NCBI GenBank assembly: GCA_039029135.1
Contig: JBCCGT010000011.1
Location: 1 to 64,000 of the forward strand
Direction of reading: 5' to 3'
DNA length: 64,000 nt
From: JALZVT01 sp039029135
GTDB taxonomy: Bacteria; Pseudomonadota; Gammaproteobacteria; Pseudomonadales; Azotimanducaceae
The number at the start of each line of letters is the position of its first letter. Position 1 is the first letter of the stretch. The notes below the pieces were generated by a model that ran no database searches, was not told where the DNA came from, and saw nothing but the letters and a program-made list of their open reading frames with translations. Shown here piece by piece: positions 37,267-45,391 of the stretch. Position numbers and translations under genes: made by a program.

Positions 37267-37473
37267 TCATTCGGCGCGCGGCAGCACAAAGCGCGGCGTA
37301 GCTGCCTGGTTAAAGACATGCTTGGTTAGCACGCCATAGACGTGGCCACAGGTGGCGCAGTGGACGACGTGGAACCATGGCAGGCGATTGCGCGCGCGCT
37401 CCACGCTCTCGCGGCTGACGATGTGCTCGATGCCGCTGATATCGCAGCCGGGGCAGCGGGGCTCGGCTGCCAT
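37267..37473 (-). CDS. Small zinc-ribbon-like protein
   Basis: 68 residues with two CxxC pairs (CPGC at the N-terminus and CATC about 35 residues later), spaced as in a zinc ribbon. The rest is HIVSRESVERARNRLPWFHVVHCATCGHVYGVL. Its start shares one base with the stop of cysE, so it is translated from the same message. Function unknown; it may bind zinc and RNA or protein. Confidence 0.7.
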   Translation of the reverse strand: MAAEPRCPGCDISGIEHIVSRESVERARNRLPWFHVVHCATCGHVYGVLTKHVFNQAATPRFVLPRAE

Positions 37474-38336
37474 CAGTCGCCGGTCTCCGAATCGTCCAGG
37501 CAGTGATCCATGTCGAGCGCGGGTGCGCTGCCGCTGGGCCGTCCCACGATTTCGGCGGGCACGCCAGCAACGGTCACGTGTGAGGGGACGTCTTTCAATA
37601 CCACACTGCCGGCGCCCACCTTGGCGCCTTCACCGACCTCGATGTTGCCGATGATCTTAGAGCCCGCCGCCAGCAGCACGCCGCGGCGGATCTTTGGATG
37701 GCGATCGCCGGTCACCTTGCCCGAGCCACCCAGCGTCACGGCATGCAGGATAGACACGTCGTCCTCAATGACGGCCGTTTCGCCGACGACGATGCCGGTG
37801 GCGTGGTCGAGCATAATGCCCGAGCCGATGCGGGCCGCGGGATGCATGTCCACGCCTAGGGTGACGCTGATTTGATTCTGAAAAAACTGTGCCAGGGTGC
37901 GACGACCGTTGTTCCACAGCCAGTGCGCGATCCGGTGCGACTGCAGGGCGTGGAAGCCCTTGAAATACAGGAACGGGGTCAGCACATCCGTGCACGCGGG
38001 GTCGCGGGAGTAGGCCGCCAGGACGTCTATTTCCGCCGCGCCAATGATGTTGGGATCGTCCGCGAGCGCTTCTTCGATGACGTCGCGAATCATCATCGTC
38101 GGCAGCATCGGCGTGTCCAGCTTGCTCGCTAATCGGAAAGACAGAGCGGCCTGCAGCGACGCATGATTGAGCACCGTCGCGTGAAAATAGCTGCCCAAAA
38201 TGGGTTCCGCGCCGGCCTGCACCTCCGCCGCCTCGCGCATCACCCGCCACAGATCCAGGTCGGCGGGCAGGGGCGGTTTCTCTTCGGGTTGGGTGGCGAG
38301 CATCGCGGCGCGGCGTTCCCGCAGCATGTCAATCAT
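37473..38336 (-). CDS. cysE: Serine O-acetyltransferase
   Basis: 287 residues, close to E. coli CysE (273). The N-terminal helical domain is followed by a left-handed beta-helix of hexapeptide repeats: GVDMHPAARIGSGIMLDHATGIVVGETAVIEDDVSILHAVTLGG carries the active-site Asp-His pair, and GDRHPKIRRGVLLAAGSKIIGNIEVGEGAKVGAGSVVLKDVPSHVTVAGVPAEIVG completes the fold. It makes O-acetylserine from serine and acetyl-CoA, the first step of cysteine synthesis, and is usually feedback-inhibited by cysteine. The downstream zinc-ribbon gene is coupled. It diverges from NAD kinase. Confidence 0.95.
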   Translation of the reverse strand: MIDMLRERRAAMLATQPEEKPPLPADLDLWRVMREAAEVQAGAEPILGSYFHATVLNHASLQAALSFRLASKLDTPMLPTMMIRDVIEEALADDPNIIGAAEIDVLAAYSRDPACTDVLTPFLYFKGFHALQSHRIAHWLWNNGRRTLAQFFQNQISVTLGVDMHPAARIGSGIMLDHATGIVVGETAVIEDDVSILHAVTLGGSGKVTGDRHPKIRRGVLLAAGSKIIGNIEVGEGAKVGAGSVVLKDVPSHVTVAGVPAEIVGRPSGSAPALDMDHCLDDSETGD

Positions 38337-38404
38337 CGGCGTGGTCCTGAGGGCGGCAAAACAATACAGGGGGCTAGGTTAGGGCAGGGTGAGGCCAGGT
38401 CCAA

Positions 38405-38428
38405 GGGGCGGCTATACTCCTCCGCCCC
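38405..38428. promoter_or_regulatory. -10-like box within a GC inverted repeat before NAD kinase
   Basis: TATACT at 38413-38418 lies between GGGGCGG (38405-38411) and CCGCCCC (38422-38428), which can pair. The -35 region is weak. The first in-frame ATG of the NAD kinase frame is at 38440, about 22 bases downstream, so the leader would be short. Confidence 0.4.
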
Positions 38429-38481
38429 GATAGGCGCGTATGAACCTTCGAACGATCGAGATGAACAGGCGGATAGAGACG

Positions 38482-39363
38482 ATGACGACCATCGGTCTGG
38501 TGGGTCGACCCGGAAACCCCGGCGCGCGCGAGTCCGTGCTCGGCGTGCTCGACTTTATCTCGAGTCGCGGGCTAAAAGCCGCAATAGAGGCTGATACCGC
38601 CGCCGGCATTCCGCTGCCAGCCGACGCGACGCGGCTGCCGCGCGAGGCGCTGGGCCGCCACTGTGATCTGGTGGTCGTGGTAGGCGGCGATGGCAGCCTG
38701 CTGGGGGTGTCCCGCGAGGTCGCCGCCGCCGGGGTGCCAGTGGTGGGCATCAATCGTGGCGGACTCGGATTCCTCGCCGCTATTTCCCCGGACCAGCTGC
38801 GTCACGAACTGGATCTCGTCCTGGCGGGCGAGTGCCACGTAGAGGAACGCTTTCTGCTGCAGGCCGAGATCCATCGGAGCGGCGAACTGGTCTGGAGTTC
38901 AAACGCGCTGAACGACGTGGTCGTCCACGCGGGCACCATGGCGCGCATCATGGAACTGTCGCTGCGGATCAACGACGAGTTCGTCTATGACCAGCGCTCG
39001 GATGGCCTCATCGTCTCGTCGCCTACCGGCTCCACCGCCTATGCGCTGTCTGCCGGCGGGCCGATCATGCATCCGGATCTGGACGCCATTGCGGTGGTGC
39101 CCATGTTCCCGCACACGCTCACGGCGCGGCCGATCGTGGTGCCGGGAGATGCGCGCCTCGATGTCACGCTCGGGCCGCCAGGGGACGCGACGCCGCAGGT
39201 TAGCTGCGACTCGCAGGTCGACGCCGACTTGCAGCCCGACGATCGCGTCCGAATCAGCAAGTACCCGCACCCGCTGCGCATGATCTTTCCGCGCGGACAC
39301 AGTTTCTATGAAAGCTGCCGCTCGAAGCTCGACTGGGGTAGTCGGTTGGGCGGCGGTTCCTGA
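38482..39363 (+). CDS. nadK: NAD kinase
   Basis: 293 residues from the ATG at 38482, matching the usual 290-odd. It has the GGDGS motif in LVVVVGGDGSLLGVSREV, VVGINRGGLGFLAAISPDQL, ALNDVVVHAG, RSDGLIVSSPTGSTAYALSAGGPI and the C-terminal SCDSQ region. It phosphorylates NAD to NADP with ATP. In-frame ATGs at 38440 and 38461 would add 14 or 7 residues; the -10-like box at 38413 leaves both possible. It diverges from cysE. Confidence 0.94.
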   Translation: MTTIGLVGRPGNPGARESVLGVLDFISSRGLKAAIEADTAAGIPLPADATRLPREALGRHCDLVVVVGGDGSLLGVSREVAAAGVPVVGINRGGLGFLAAISPDQLRHELDLVLAGECHVEERFLLQAEIHRSGELVWSSNALNDVVVHAGTMARIMELSLRINDEFVYDQRSDGLIVSSPTGSTAYALSAGGPIMHPDLDAIAVVPMFPHTLTARPIVVPGDARLDVTLGPPGDATPQVSCDSQVDADLQPDDRVRISKYPHPLRMIFPRGHSFYESCRSKLDWGSRLGGGS

Positions 39364-39369
39364 TCTGAA

Positions 39370-40077
39370 TCAGCGCTGGGGCCTAAGGTCCGCCGGGCTG
39401 TCTACGTCACGATAGATCCCCTCGTCGTTCACGGCCAGGCGTGTGAGCCGACCCTCCCTTGCGGCGGCGGCGACCAGCTCGCGCGCGCCGGCGTCGCCGC
39501 GCAGCGTCTCCAGGGCAGCTAGCCAGTCGCTACCAAAGCCAATCGGGTTGCCGCCGCGTCTGGCTTGGTCGGTGGCCGCCGGGTCTGCTGCGGGAGCCGC
39601 AGGAGCCGGAGGAGAGTAGGGCTGCACGATGTCCGCGGCTGAGCCGACCGCCAGGGCATGGGCTAGCGCGCGCACGGTCGCTGCGCGCACGTGCGGCATG
39701 TCGCCGAGGCCGACGATCAGACCCACTGTCGACGGGTCTGTCACCGTCGAGCGCACCGCTTCGACGCCCGCGGCCAGCGAGTGGCCCATGCCTGCGGCGG
39801 CCGCTGCAGCGTAGGCAATGGCGATGCGTGGCGCCACAGCCGTCAGACTGCTCGCCAGCGCTGTGTCTTCGGGCCGCAGTACGACGGTCAGCGGCGTCTG
39901 GGCCTCGATGTACGGGCGCAGCGCCGCGTGCAGCAGCGGTTCGCCGCTGGCCAGCCGTGCCTGGCGTTTGTCCGCGCCAAAGCGGCGGCCGAAACCGGCT
40001 GCGAGCACCAGGGCGCGAACCGTCTGCCGCACTCCGGAGATCGGTCGTGGTCGCTGCGGATTGTGGACGTCAGTCAA
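39370..40077 (-). CDS. MocA-like molybdopterin nucleotidyltransferase
   Basis: 235 residues. It begins VRALVLAAGFGRRFGADKRQARL, the nucleotide-binding loop of the MobA/MocA family, and has VGLIVGLGDMPHVRAATVRAL with the metal-binding aspartate and GGNPIGFGSDWLAAL later. An alanine- and proline-rich insertion of about 20 residues separates them. Such enzymes attach CMP (MocA) or a related nucleotide to molybdopterin. The start is a TTG at 40077. It follows the XdhC-family gene by 47 bases, which supports a role in maturing a molybdenum hydroxylase of the xanthine dehydrogenase type. Confidence 0.85.
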   Translation of the reverse strand: MTDVHNPQRPRPISGVRQTVRALVLAAGFGRRFGADKRQARLASGEPLLHAALRPYIEAQTPLTVVLRPEDTALASSLTAVAPRIAIAYAAAAAAGMGHSLAAGVEAVRSTVTDPSTVGLIVGLGDMPHVRAATVRALAHALAVGSAADIVQPYSPPAPAAPAADPAATDQARRGGNPIGFGSDWLAALETLRGDAGARELVAAAAREGRLTRLAVNDEGIYRDVDSPADLRPQR

Positions 40078-40124
40078 GTGTGCACCTGGCTGCGTTTCGG
40101 CGCGTGGCGGTGGCGCTGGGCGGA

Positions 40125-41219
40125 CTAACCGGCGGCCTCAAGCGAGCGGGCCGCGGCCGCCCCCTCGGCGTTCTTTGTCCGTACCTCGATAATCTCGGCA
40201 AGAATGGCGATCGCGATTTCGGGCGGCGTCTTGCTGCCGATCGACAGCCCGATCGGCGCTCGCAGCCTGTCGATGAGGGCCGCGGGGACGTCGAGCGCCG
40301 CGAGCCGCTCGCGGCGGGCAGCAGAGGTCCGGGTCGAACCCATCGCGCCGATATAGAACGCGTCGGTGGTCAGGGCCTCAAGCAGCCCCATGTCGTCGAT
40401 GCGCGGATCGTGGGTCAGCGCGACGATGGCCGACTGGGCATCGCTTGCCCCGGCGCGAATGGCGTCGTCCGGCATGTCGCAGACGGTGCGAACGCCCTTG
40501 ACCTGAAAGTCGTTCAGCAGGTGTTCGCGCGGATCGCACACGGTGATGTCGAACTCCAGACTGCGGGCGAATTCGGCGAGGTAGGCGGACACCATGCCGG
40601 CGCCGATGATGAAGAGCTGCTGCCGCGGACCAAAAGTCTGAGTGAGCCGCTGTGTGTCCTCGTTCCAGGCGAGTTGGCGAAAGCGCTCGACATCCGCCAG
40701 GTGGGTCGTGCCAGTGTTCAGATCCAGTGTGCGCTCGATACAGCGCCGTGCCGCGACGGTGGCCTGGATGCGTTCGAGTCGCGCGAGGCCGTCCGCATCC
40801 GCGTACAGCGGTTCGACCACCACATCGAGATTGCCGCCGCAGGGCAGCCCGAGACGCTCGGTTTCTTCGGGCGTGACACCGTAGCGGAAGAACTCCGGAT
40901 GCTCGGCGGCGATGTCGCCGGCCACCAGCTTGTCGATCAAATCGTCCTCGACGCAGCCGCCGGATAGCGAGCCGACGATGCTGCCCGATCGGTTGGCCGC
41001 GAGCAGCGAACCGGCCGGCCGCGGGGACGAACCCCAGGTTTGCACGACTGTGGCGAGCCAGCTAGGCTCCCCCTGCCTAAGCCATTGTAAAGCTGACGTC
41101 AGGACCTCGGCGTCGACCGATCCCAGCGCGTCACGCTCCGGCAGGGTAGCCGGAGGGATATCCGGAGGGATAGCGGGCGCATCCTGTGCCGTCTCCTTGG
41201 GATCGGTGTCTGAGGTCAT
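40125..41219 (-). CDS. XdhC/CoxI family molybdenum hydroxylase maturation protein
   Basis: 364 residues. The N-terminal XdhC domain has WLATVVQTWGSSPRPAGSLLA and SIVGSLSGGCVEDDL, whose cysteine is a family hallmark; the C-terminal Rossmann domain has QQLFIIGAGMVSAYLAEFARSLEFDITVCDPRE and AIVALTHDPRIDD. The family holds sulfurated molybdenum cofactor and inserts it into xanthine dehydrogenase-like enzymes. It shares a strand and probably a message with the MocA-like gene. The hydroxylase subunits themselves are not in the window. Confidence 0.9.
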   Translation of the reverse strand: MTSDTDPKETAQDAPAIPPDIPPATLPERDALGSVDAEVLTSALQWLRQGEPSWLATVVQTWGSSPRPAGSLLAANRSGSIVGSLSGGCVEDDLIDKLVAGDIAAEHPEFFRYGVTPEETERLGLPCGGNLDVVVEPLYADADGLARLERIQATVAARRCIERTLDLNTGTTHLADVERFRQLAWNEDTQRLTQTFGPRQQLFIIGAGMVSAYLAEFARSLEFDITVCDPREHLLNDFQVKGVRTVCDMPDDAIRAGASDAQSAIVALTHDPRIDDMGLLEALTTDAFYIGAMGSTRTSAARRERLAALDVPAALIDRLRAPIGLSIGSKTPPEIAIAILAEIIEVRTKNAEGAAAARSLEAAG

Positions 41220-41599
41220 CGCGGGAATCTGCTCGCCGAACGGAACGACGGACTATAACAAAGGGTCTGATTCTAACGGCCGACGATGACATTGGCGGTC
41301 TCCCAAAACAGTCGGTCAGACGGCAAACAGGGACAGCAGACAGAGACAGCAGACAGAGACAGCAGAAAGCGACGGCAGAAAGAGACAGAGACAGCAACGA
41401 GAGACAGCAACGAGAGACAGCACAAGTCAGACGTCACGAGACAATGAGAAGGCCGAGGCAACGCCACGGCAATCGACGGGCTGACGGACAACAGGACAAG
41501 CAGGCGCAGCGCTCGGGATCGGCGCGCGCAGGACAACCGATGGGCATGCGACAAGGAAGGCTCGCCAGGCGCATCGACGGGCACAACGGTTAGCACGCG
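41220..41599. other. Gene-free interval between xdhC-like and rhomboid genes
   Basis: About 380 bases. The centre is a purine-rich 13-base minisatellite (41332-41428). Open frames across it are low-complexity leucine/serine-rich translations and are not credible. Promoters for the two divergent genes should lie here; none is obvious. Confidence 0.5.
41332..41428 (+). repeat. 13-base minisatellite, seven units
   Basis: Units start at 41332, 41345, 41358, 41371, 41390, 41403 and 41416, with one 6-base partial unit (GACAGA, 41384-41389) after the fourth. The first two units are identical (GACAGCAGACAGA); units five and six are identical to each other (GACAGCAACGAGA). The top strand is almost all purine plus C. 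The unit length is not a multiple of three and the run lies between genes. Confidence 0.85.
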
Positions 41600-42514
41600 T
41601 TGACACAAACAGCTCTTGAAATCGCCCTCGGCGTCGACCTGCGACCGTTCTCCACGCTGCTGGATCGCCAGCGCATACCTCATCAGATCAACCAGTTCAC
41701 GGACCGCCAGGTTGTCGCCGTTGACGATCCGCGCCACATCCCCGCGGTGCGCGAGCGTTTCGGCAAATGGCAATCTCAGGTTCTGACCGATGCCGCCTAC
41801 CGGGGCGAGTTGCCGGGCGCCATGCAGGCGGCCGGTCCGTCACTCGGCGGCGCGGGCGGGCGACCGCGGGATGCGCTCGTGCGGCTGCGGCGCCTGGCGC
41901 TGGCCACGCCGGTCATTACCGTCCTGATTGCCCTGGCGCTGCTCGCCTATCCCTGGGCGACCTTGTCGAGCTTCGGCGGCGCGCTCGCGATCGTCGATCT
42001 CGGCCTGGTGTCCGAGCGCGGGCTGACGGCGGCACTCCTGAGCGCGCTTAACGCCGGCGAGTGGTGGCGGCTGGCGACGCCCGTGCTGCTGCACTTCGGC
42101 CTCGCCCATCTGTTGTTTAACCTCAGTATCGTGTTCGAGTTCGGGCGCCGCGTCGAACAGGCAGTCGGCGGCACGCGGACGCTGGCGCTGCTGCTGGTCA
42201 GCGCCAGCGTCAGCAACGTCCTGCAGTATCTTTCGAGCGGTCCGCTGTTTGGCGGCCTGTCGGGCGTCGCCTGTGGGCTGTTTGGCGCGCTGCTGGTGCT
42301 CGGCTGGCGCCATCCCGCCAATGCTGCGCTGCAGCTACCCCGACCCATGGTCATCAGCCTGCTCGCGATGCTCGTGCTGTTTTCCACGGGCGTGACCGAG
42401 TTCTTTGGTCTGCATGTCGCGAACGCCGCGCACTGGGGCGGCCTCCTCGCGGGGGCACTGAGCGCCTTCGCGCTGCGCACGCGCGGACGCCTGCCGCTCG
42501 GTCAACCGACCTGA
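41600..42514 (+). CDS. Rhomboid family intramembrane serine protease
   Basis: 304 residues from a TTG at 41600. A cytosolic N-terminal region of about 90 residues precedes six hydrophobic segments. Catalytic features are present: the HFGLAHLLFN stretch, the serine in GLSGVACGLFGALL, and the histidine in HVANAAHWGGLLAG. The N-terminal part (IPHQINQFTDRQVVAVDDPRHIPAVRERF) resembles the GlpG cytosolic domain. It cleaves membrane proteins within the bilayer; targets unknown. It stands alone, next to the minisatellite. Confidence 0.9.
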   Translation: MTQTALEIALGVDLRPFSTLLDRQRIPHQINQFTDRQVVAVDDPRHIPAVRERFGKWQSQVLTDAAYRGELPGAMQAAGPSLGGAGGRPRDALVRLRRLALATPVITVLIALALLAYPWATLSSFGGALAIVDLGLVSERGLTAALLSALNAGEWWRLATPVLLHFGLAHLLFNLSIVFEFGRRVEQAVGGTRTLALLLVSASVSNVLQYLSSGPLFGGLSGVACGLFGALLVLGWRHPANAALQLPRPMVISLLAMLVLFSTGVTEFFGLHVANAAHWGGLLAGALSAFALRTRGRLPLGQPT

Positions 42515-42600
42515 CTGCGGCGTCCTGGCGGACGCCGGCGGTCGCTCAAACAGCGCCAGCCGCACCGATTCCATTGCGCCCGCATCGCGGCTGACACGAT

Positions 42601-42621
42601 CGCCCCGGCTAGCTCGGGGCG
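42601..42621. terminator. Hairpin between rhomboid and aminopeptidase genes
   Basis: CGCCCCG (42601-42607) pairs with CGGGGCG (42615-42621) around GCTAGCT. There is no T run; it may be a weak terminator of the rhomboid gene or part of the pepN leader. Confidence 0.3.
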
Positions 42622-42657
42622 CTTCGCGGGGCGAACTTCGGTGCTAACCTTGCCGGC

Positions 42658-45363
42658 ATGAATATCTCACCCGGCGGTAGCACACCCGCAAGTCCCGAGC
42701 ACGTCGAGCCCCAGGCGATTCGGCGGGCAGACTATCGTCCGCCGCAGTTCACCATCGAGCGAACCGATCTCGAGTTCGACATTCATCCCGGCGACACTCG
42801 AGTCCGCGCACAGCTACACGTGCGACGCGCGCAGACGGACGCCCGTGAGCTGCGCCTGCACGGCGCGCCCGAGCTCGACCTGCGCTCGATATCGATCGAT
42901 GGCCGGGCGCTCGGCGACAACGAGTACCGGGTCGACGGCGCTGGTCTGTCTGTGTTCGACGCGCCCGAGTCGTTTGTGCTGCAGACCGAGGTGCAGATCG
43001 AGCCCGAAAAAAACACGGCGCTGGAGGGGCTCTATAAATCGGGCGGCATGTACTGCACGCAGTGCGAGGCGGAGGGTTTTCGCTGCATCACCTACTATCT
43101 GGATCAGCCGGACGTGCTGTCGCGCTTCACGACGACGGTCGAGGCGGACGCCCACGCATACCCGGTGCTGCTGGCGAACGGGAACCTGATCGACGAGATA
43201 GAGTCCGACGGCCGGCGGCGCGTGACCTGGGAAGATCCGTTTCCGAAGCCAAGCTATCTGTTTGCCCTGGTCGCGGGCGACCTCGCCGTCAAGCGCGACC
43301 AGTTCGTCACCATGAGCGGTCGCACGGTAAGACTCGAGATCTACTCCGAGCCGCACAACATCGATCAGTGCGATTACGCGATGGGTGCGCTGCAGCGCTC
43401 GATGCGTTGGGACGAGGAGGCCTACGGTCGCGAATACGATCTCGATATCTACATGGTCGTCGCCGTTGAAGACTTCAACATGGGCGCCATGGAGAACAAA
43501 GGGCTGAACATCTTTAACACCGCCTGCGTGCTGGCTGATCCGGCGACAGCGACCGATGCGGCCTATCTGCGCGTCGAAGCGGTGGTGGCGCACGAGTATT
43601 TCCACAACTGGTCCGGTAACCGTGTGACCTGTCGTGACTGGTTTCAGCTCAGTCTGAAAGAGGGCTTTACCGTCTTTCGCGACTCACAGTTTTCCGCCGA
43701 CATGAACGCGGCGACCGTCAAGCGCATCGAGGACGTCGCGTTCCTGCGCGCGGTGCAGTTTCCGGAAGACGCCGGTCCCATGGCGCATCCGATCCGACCG
43801 GATGAGTACATCGAGATCAATAATTTCTACACGACAACGGTCTATGAAAAGGGTGCCGAGGTCGTGCGCATGCTGCACACGCTGCTCGGCGCCGAGGGTT
43901 TTCGTCGCGGCAGCGATCTGTACTTCGAGCGCCACGACGGCGAGGCGGCGACGACGGAAGACTTCGTCGCGGCGATGGAGGTGGCCAACGGGGTTGAACT
44001 GGATCAGTTTCGTCGCTGGTATGGGCAGGCCGGCACGCCGCTGATCGAGGTTCGCGAGACGCAAATGGGCGCGGATCGCCACCTGACCATCGAGCAGAGC
44101 TGCGCCGCCACCCCGGGGCAGCCGGAGAAGCTGCCCTTCCACATGCCGCTGTTGCTCGGTGTCGTCGATGCCGACGGCACGCCACGAGCGGCCATCGACG
44201 CCGCGGTGTCGACCGATTGCCGAGCGCGTGATGATGGCCTGCTGATCGAGCTGAAAGAGCCGCTCACGGAGATCACCCTGCGCGATGTCGGCGAAGGCGA
44301 CGCCGTGAGCCTGCTGCGTGGTTTCTCGGCACCGGTGCGTCTGCGCCGCGACGATACCTCATCGACCCTGCGGCTGTTGGCCCGCGCCGACACCGACGGT
44401 TTCAGCCGCTGGGACGCGGTACAGCTGCTCTTCGCGCGCGAAGTCGAGCGGCTGCACGGCGCTGCGCGACCGGAGGTCGACGCCGATCTGCTCACGCTCG
44501 TCGACGACTTGCTCGACCAGGCGCTGGCGCTGGATAAGGACGCGGGTGAGCCTCTTGCGCTGCTGGCGACGCTGCTGTCGCTGCCCGCCGAGGCCGATCT
44601 GTTCGAGCGCTTTCGACCGGTGGACGTGCACGGCGTTCTCGATGCGCGCGACACCGTGCGTGCCGAACTGGCCGCGAACGCGCGCTGGACCGCGCTTTGC
44701 GAACGGCTGCACAGCGCTGAACCCTACGATCCGCACGCCGCTGCGATCGCGCGCCGGTCGCTGCGCAACCTGGCGTTTGCCTATCGTGTGCACGGCTTGC
44801 TGCGAACCGATCCTGCTGCGGCCGGCGAGCTGATCAACGAACACTACAGCGCGGCTGACAACCTCACCGATCGGCGCGCCGCGCTGGCCGCGGCCGTCTC
44901 GGACGAGCGCGTCCCGGACGATCTGACGGAGCGGCTGCTCGCCGAGTTCTATGCAGCGTTCGGGCAACACGCGCTGGTCGCCGACGTGTGGTTCGGCCTG
45001 CAGGCAACGAGCCCGGTGCCTGGCGCGTTGGCGCGGGTGCGGCAACTCGAGCAGCATCCGGCGTTCGATGCGAACAACCCCAACAAGCTGCGGGCACTCT
45101 ACGGTGGCTTCGCGATGCACAATCACCGCAGCTTTCACGCCGATGACAGTTCTGGCTATCGCTTCCTGCGCGAGTGCGTGGCGGCGCTGGACGGCCGCAA
45201 CCCCCAGGTTGCCTCGCGCCTGCTGCAGCCGCTGACGCAGTGGCAGCGCTATGAGCCCAGCCGGCAGCGGCTGATGCGCGCCGAGCTTGAGACGCTTGCC
45301 GACGTGCCCGGACTCAGCCCCAACGTGTTTGAAGTCGTCAGCAAGAGTCTGGGCGCTGCCTGA
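42658..45363 (+). CDS. pepN: Aminopeptidase N (M1 family)
   Basis: 901 residues (E. coli PepN 870). The substrate-binding GAMENKG motif and the zinc site HEYFHNW, with the third ligand glutamate in LKEGFTVFRD 18 residues on, are intact. The C-terminal helical domain of about 400 residues with NPNKLRALYGGFAMHNHRSFH and SRLLQPLTQWQRYEP matches the E. coli type. It removes N-terminal residues from peptides in the cytosol. It is transcribed alone and converges with the bat operon. Confidence 0.96.
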   Translation: MNISPGGSTPASPEHVEPQAIRRADYRPPQFTIERTDLEFDIHPGDTRVRAQLHVRRAQTDARELRLHGAPELDLRSISIDGRALGDNEYRVDGAGLSVFDAPESFVLQTEVQIEPEKNTALEGLYKSGGMYCTQCEAEGFRCITYYLDQPDVLSRFTTTVEADAHAYPVLLANGNLIDEIESDGRRRVTWEDPFPKPSYLFALVAGDLAVKRDQFVTMSGRTVRLEIYSEPHNIDQCDYAMGALQRSMRWDEEAYGREYDLDIYMVVAVEDFNMGAMENKGLNIFNTACVLADPATATDAAYLRVEAVVAHEYFHNWSGNRVTCRDWFQLSLKEGFTVFRDSQFSADMNAATVKRIEDVAFLRAVQFPEDAGPMAHPIRPDEYIEINNFYTTTVYEKGAEVVRMLHTLLGAEGFRRGSDLYFERHDGEAATTEDFVAAMEVANGVELDQFRRWYGQAGTPLIEVRETQMGADRHLTIEQSCAATPGQPEKLPFHMPLLLGVVDADGTPRAAIDAAVSTDCRARDDGLLIELKEPLTEITLRDVGEGDAVSLLRGFSAPVRLRRDDTSSTLRLLARADTDGFSRWDAVQLLFAREVERLHGAARPEVDADLLTLVDDLLDQALALDKDAGEPLALLATLLSLPAEADLFERFRPVDVHGVLDARDTVRAELAANARWTALCERLHSAEPYDPHAAAIARRSLRNLAFAYRVHGLLRTDPAAAGELINEHYSAADNLTDRRAALAAAVSDERVPDDLTERLLAEFYAAFGQHALVADVWFGLQATSPVPGALARVRQLEQHPAFDANNPNKLRALYGGFAMHNHRSFHADDSSGYRFLRECVAALDGRNPQVASRLLQPLTQWQRYEPSRQRLMRAELETLADVPGLSPNVFEVVSKSLGAA

Positions 45364-45371
45364 TTGCACTC

Positions 45372-45387
45372 GCGGGCGCGGGCCCGC
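45372..45387. terminator. Possible hairpin between pepN and the bat operon
   Basis: GCGGGC (45372-45377) pairs with GCCCGC (45382-45387) around GCGG in the 28-base gap between two convergent genes. There is no T run, so the call is weak. Confidence 0.3.
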
Positions 45388-45391
45388 CGCG

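Noticed and set aside
41273..41773. Leftward leucine/serine-rich open frame across the minisatellite
   Set aside because: Its composition simply reflects the purine-rich repeat read on the other strand, and it overlaps the rhomboid gene.
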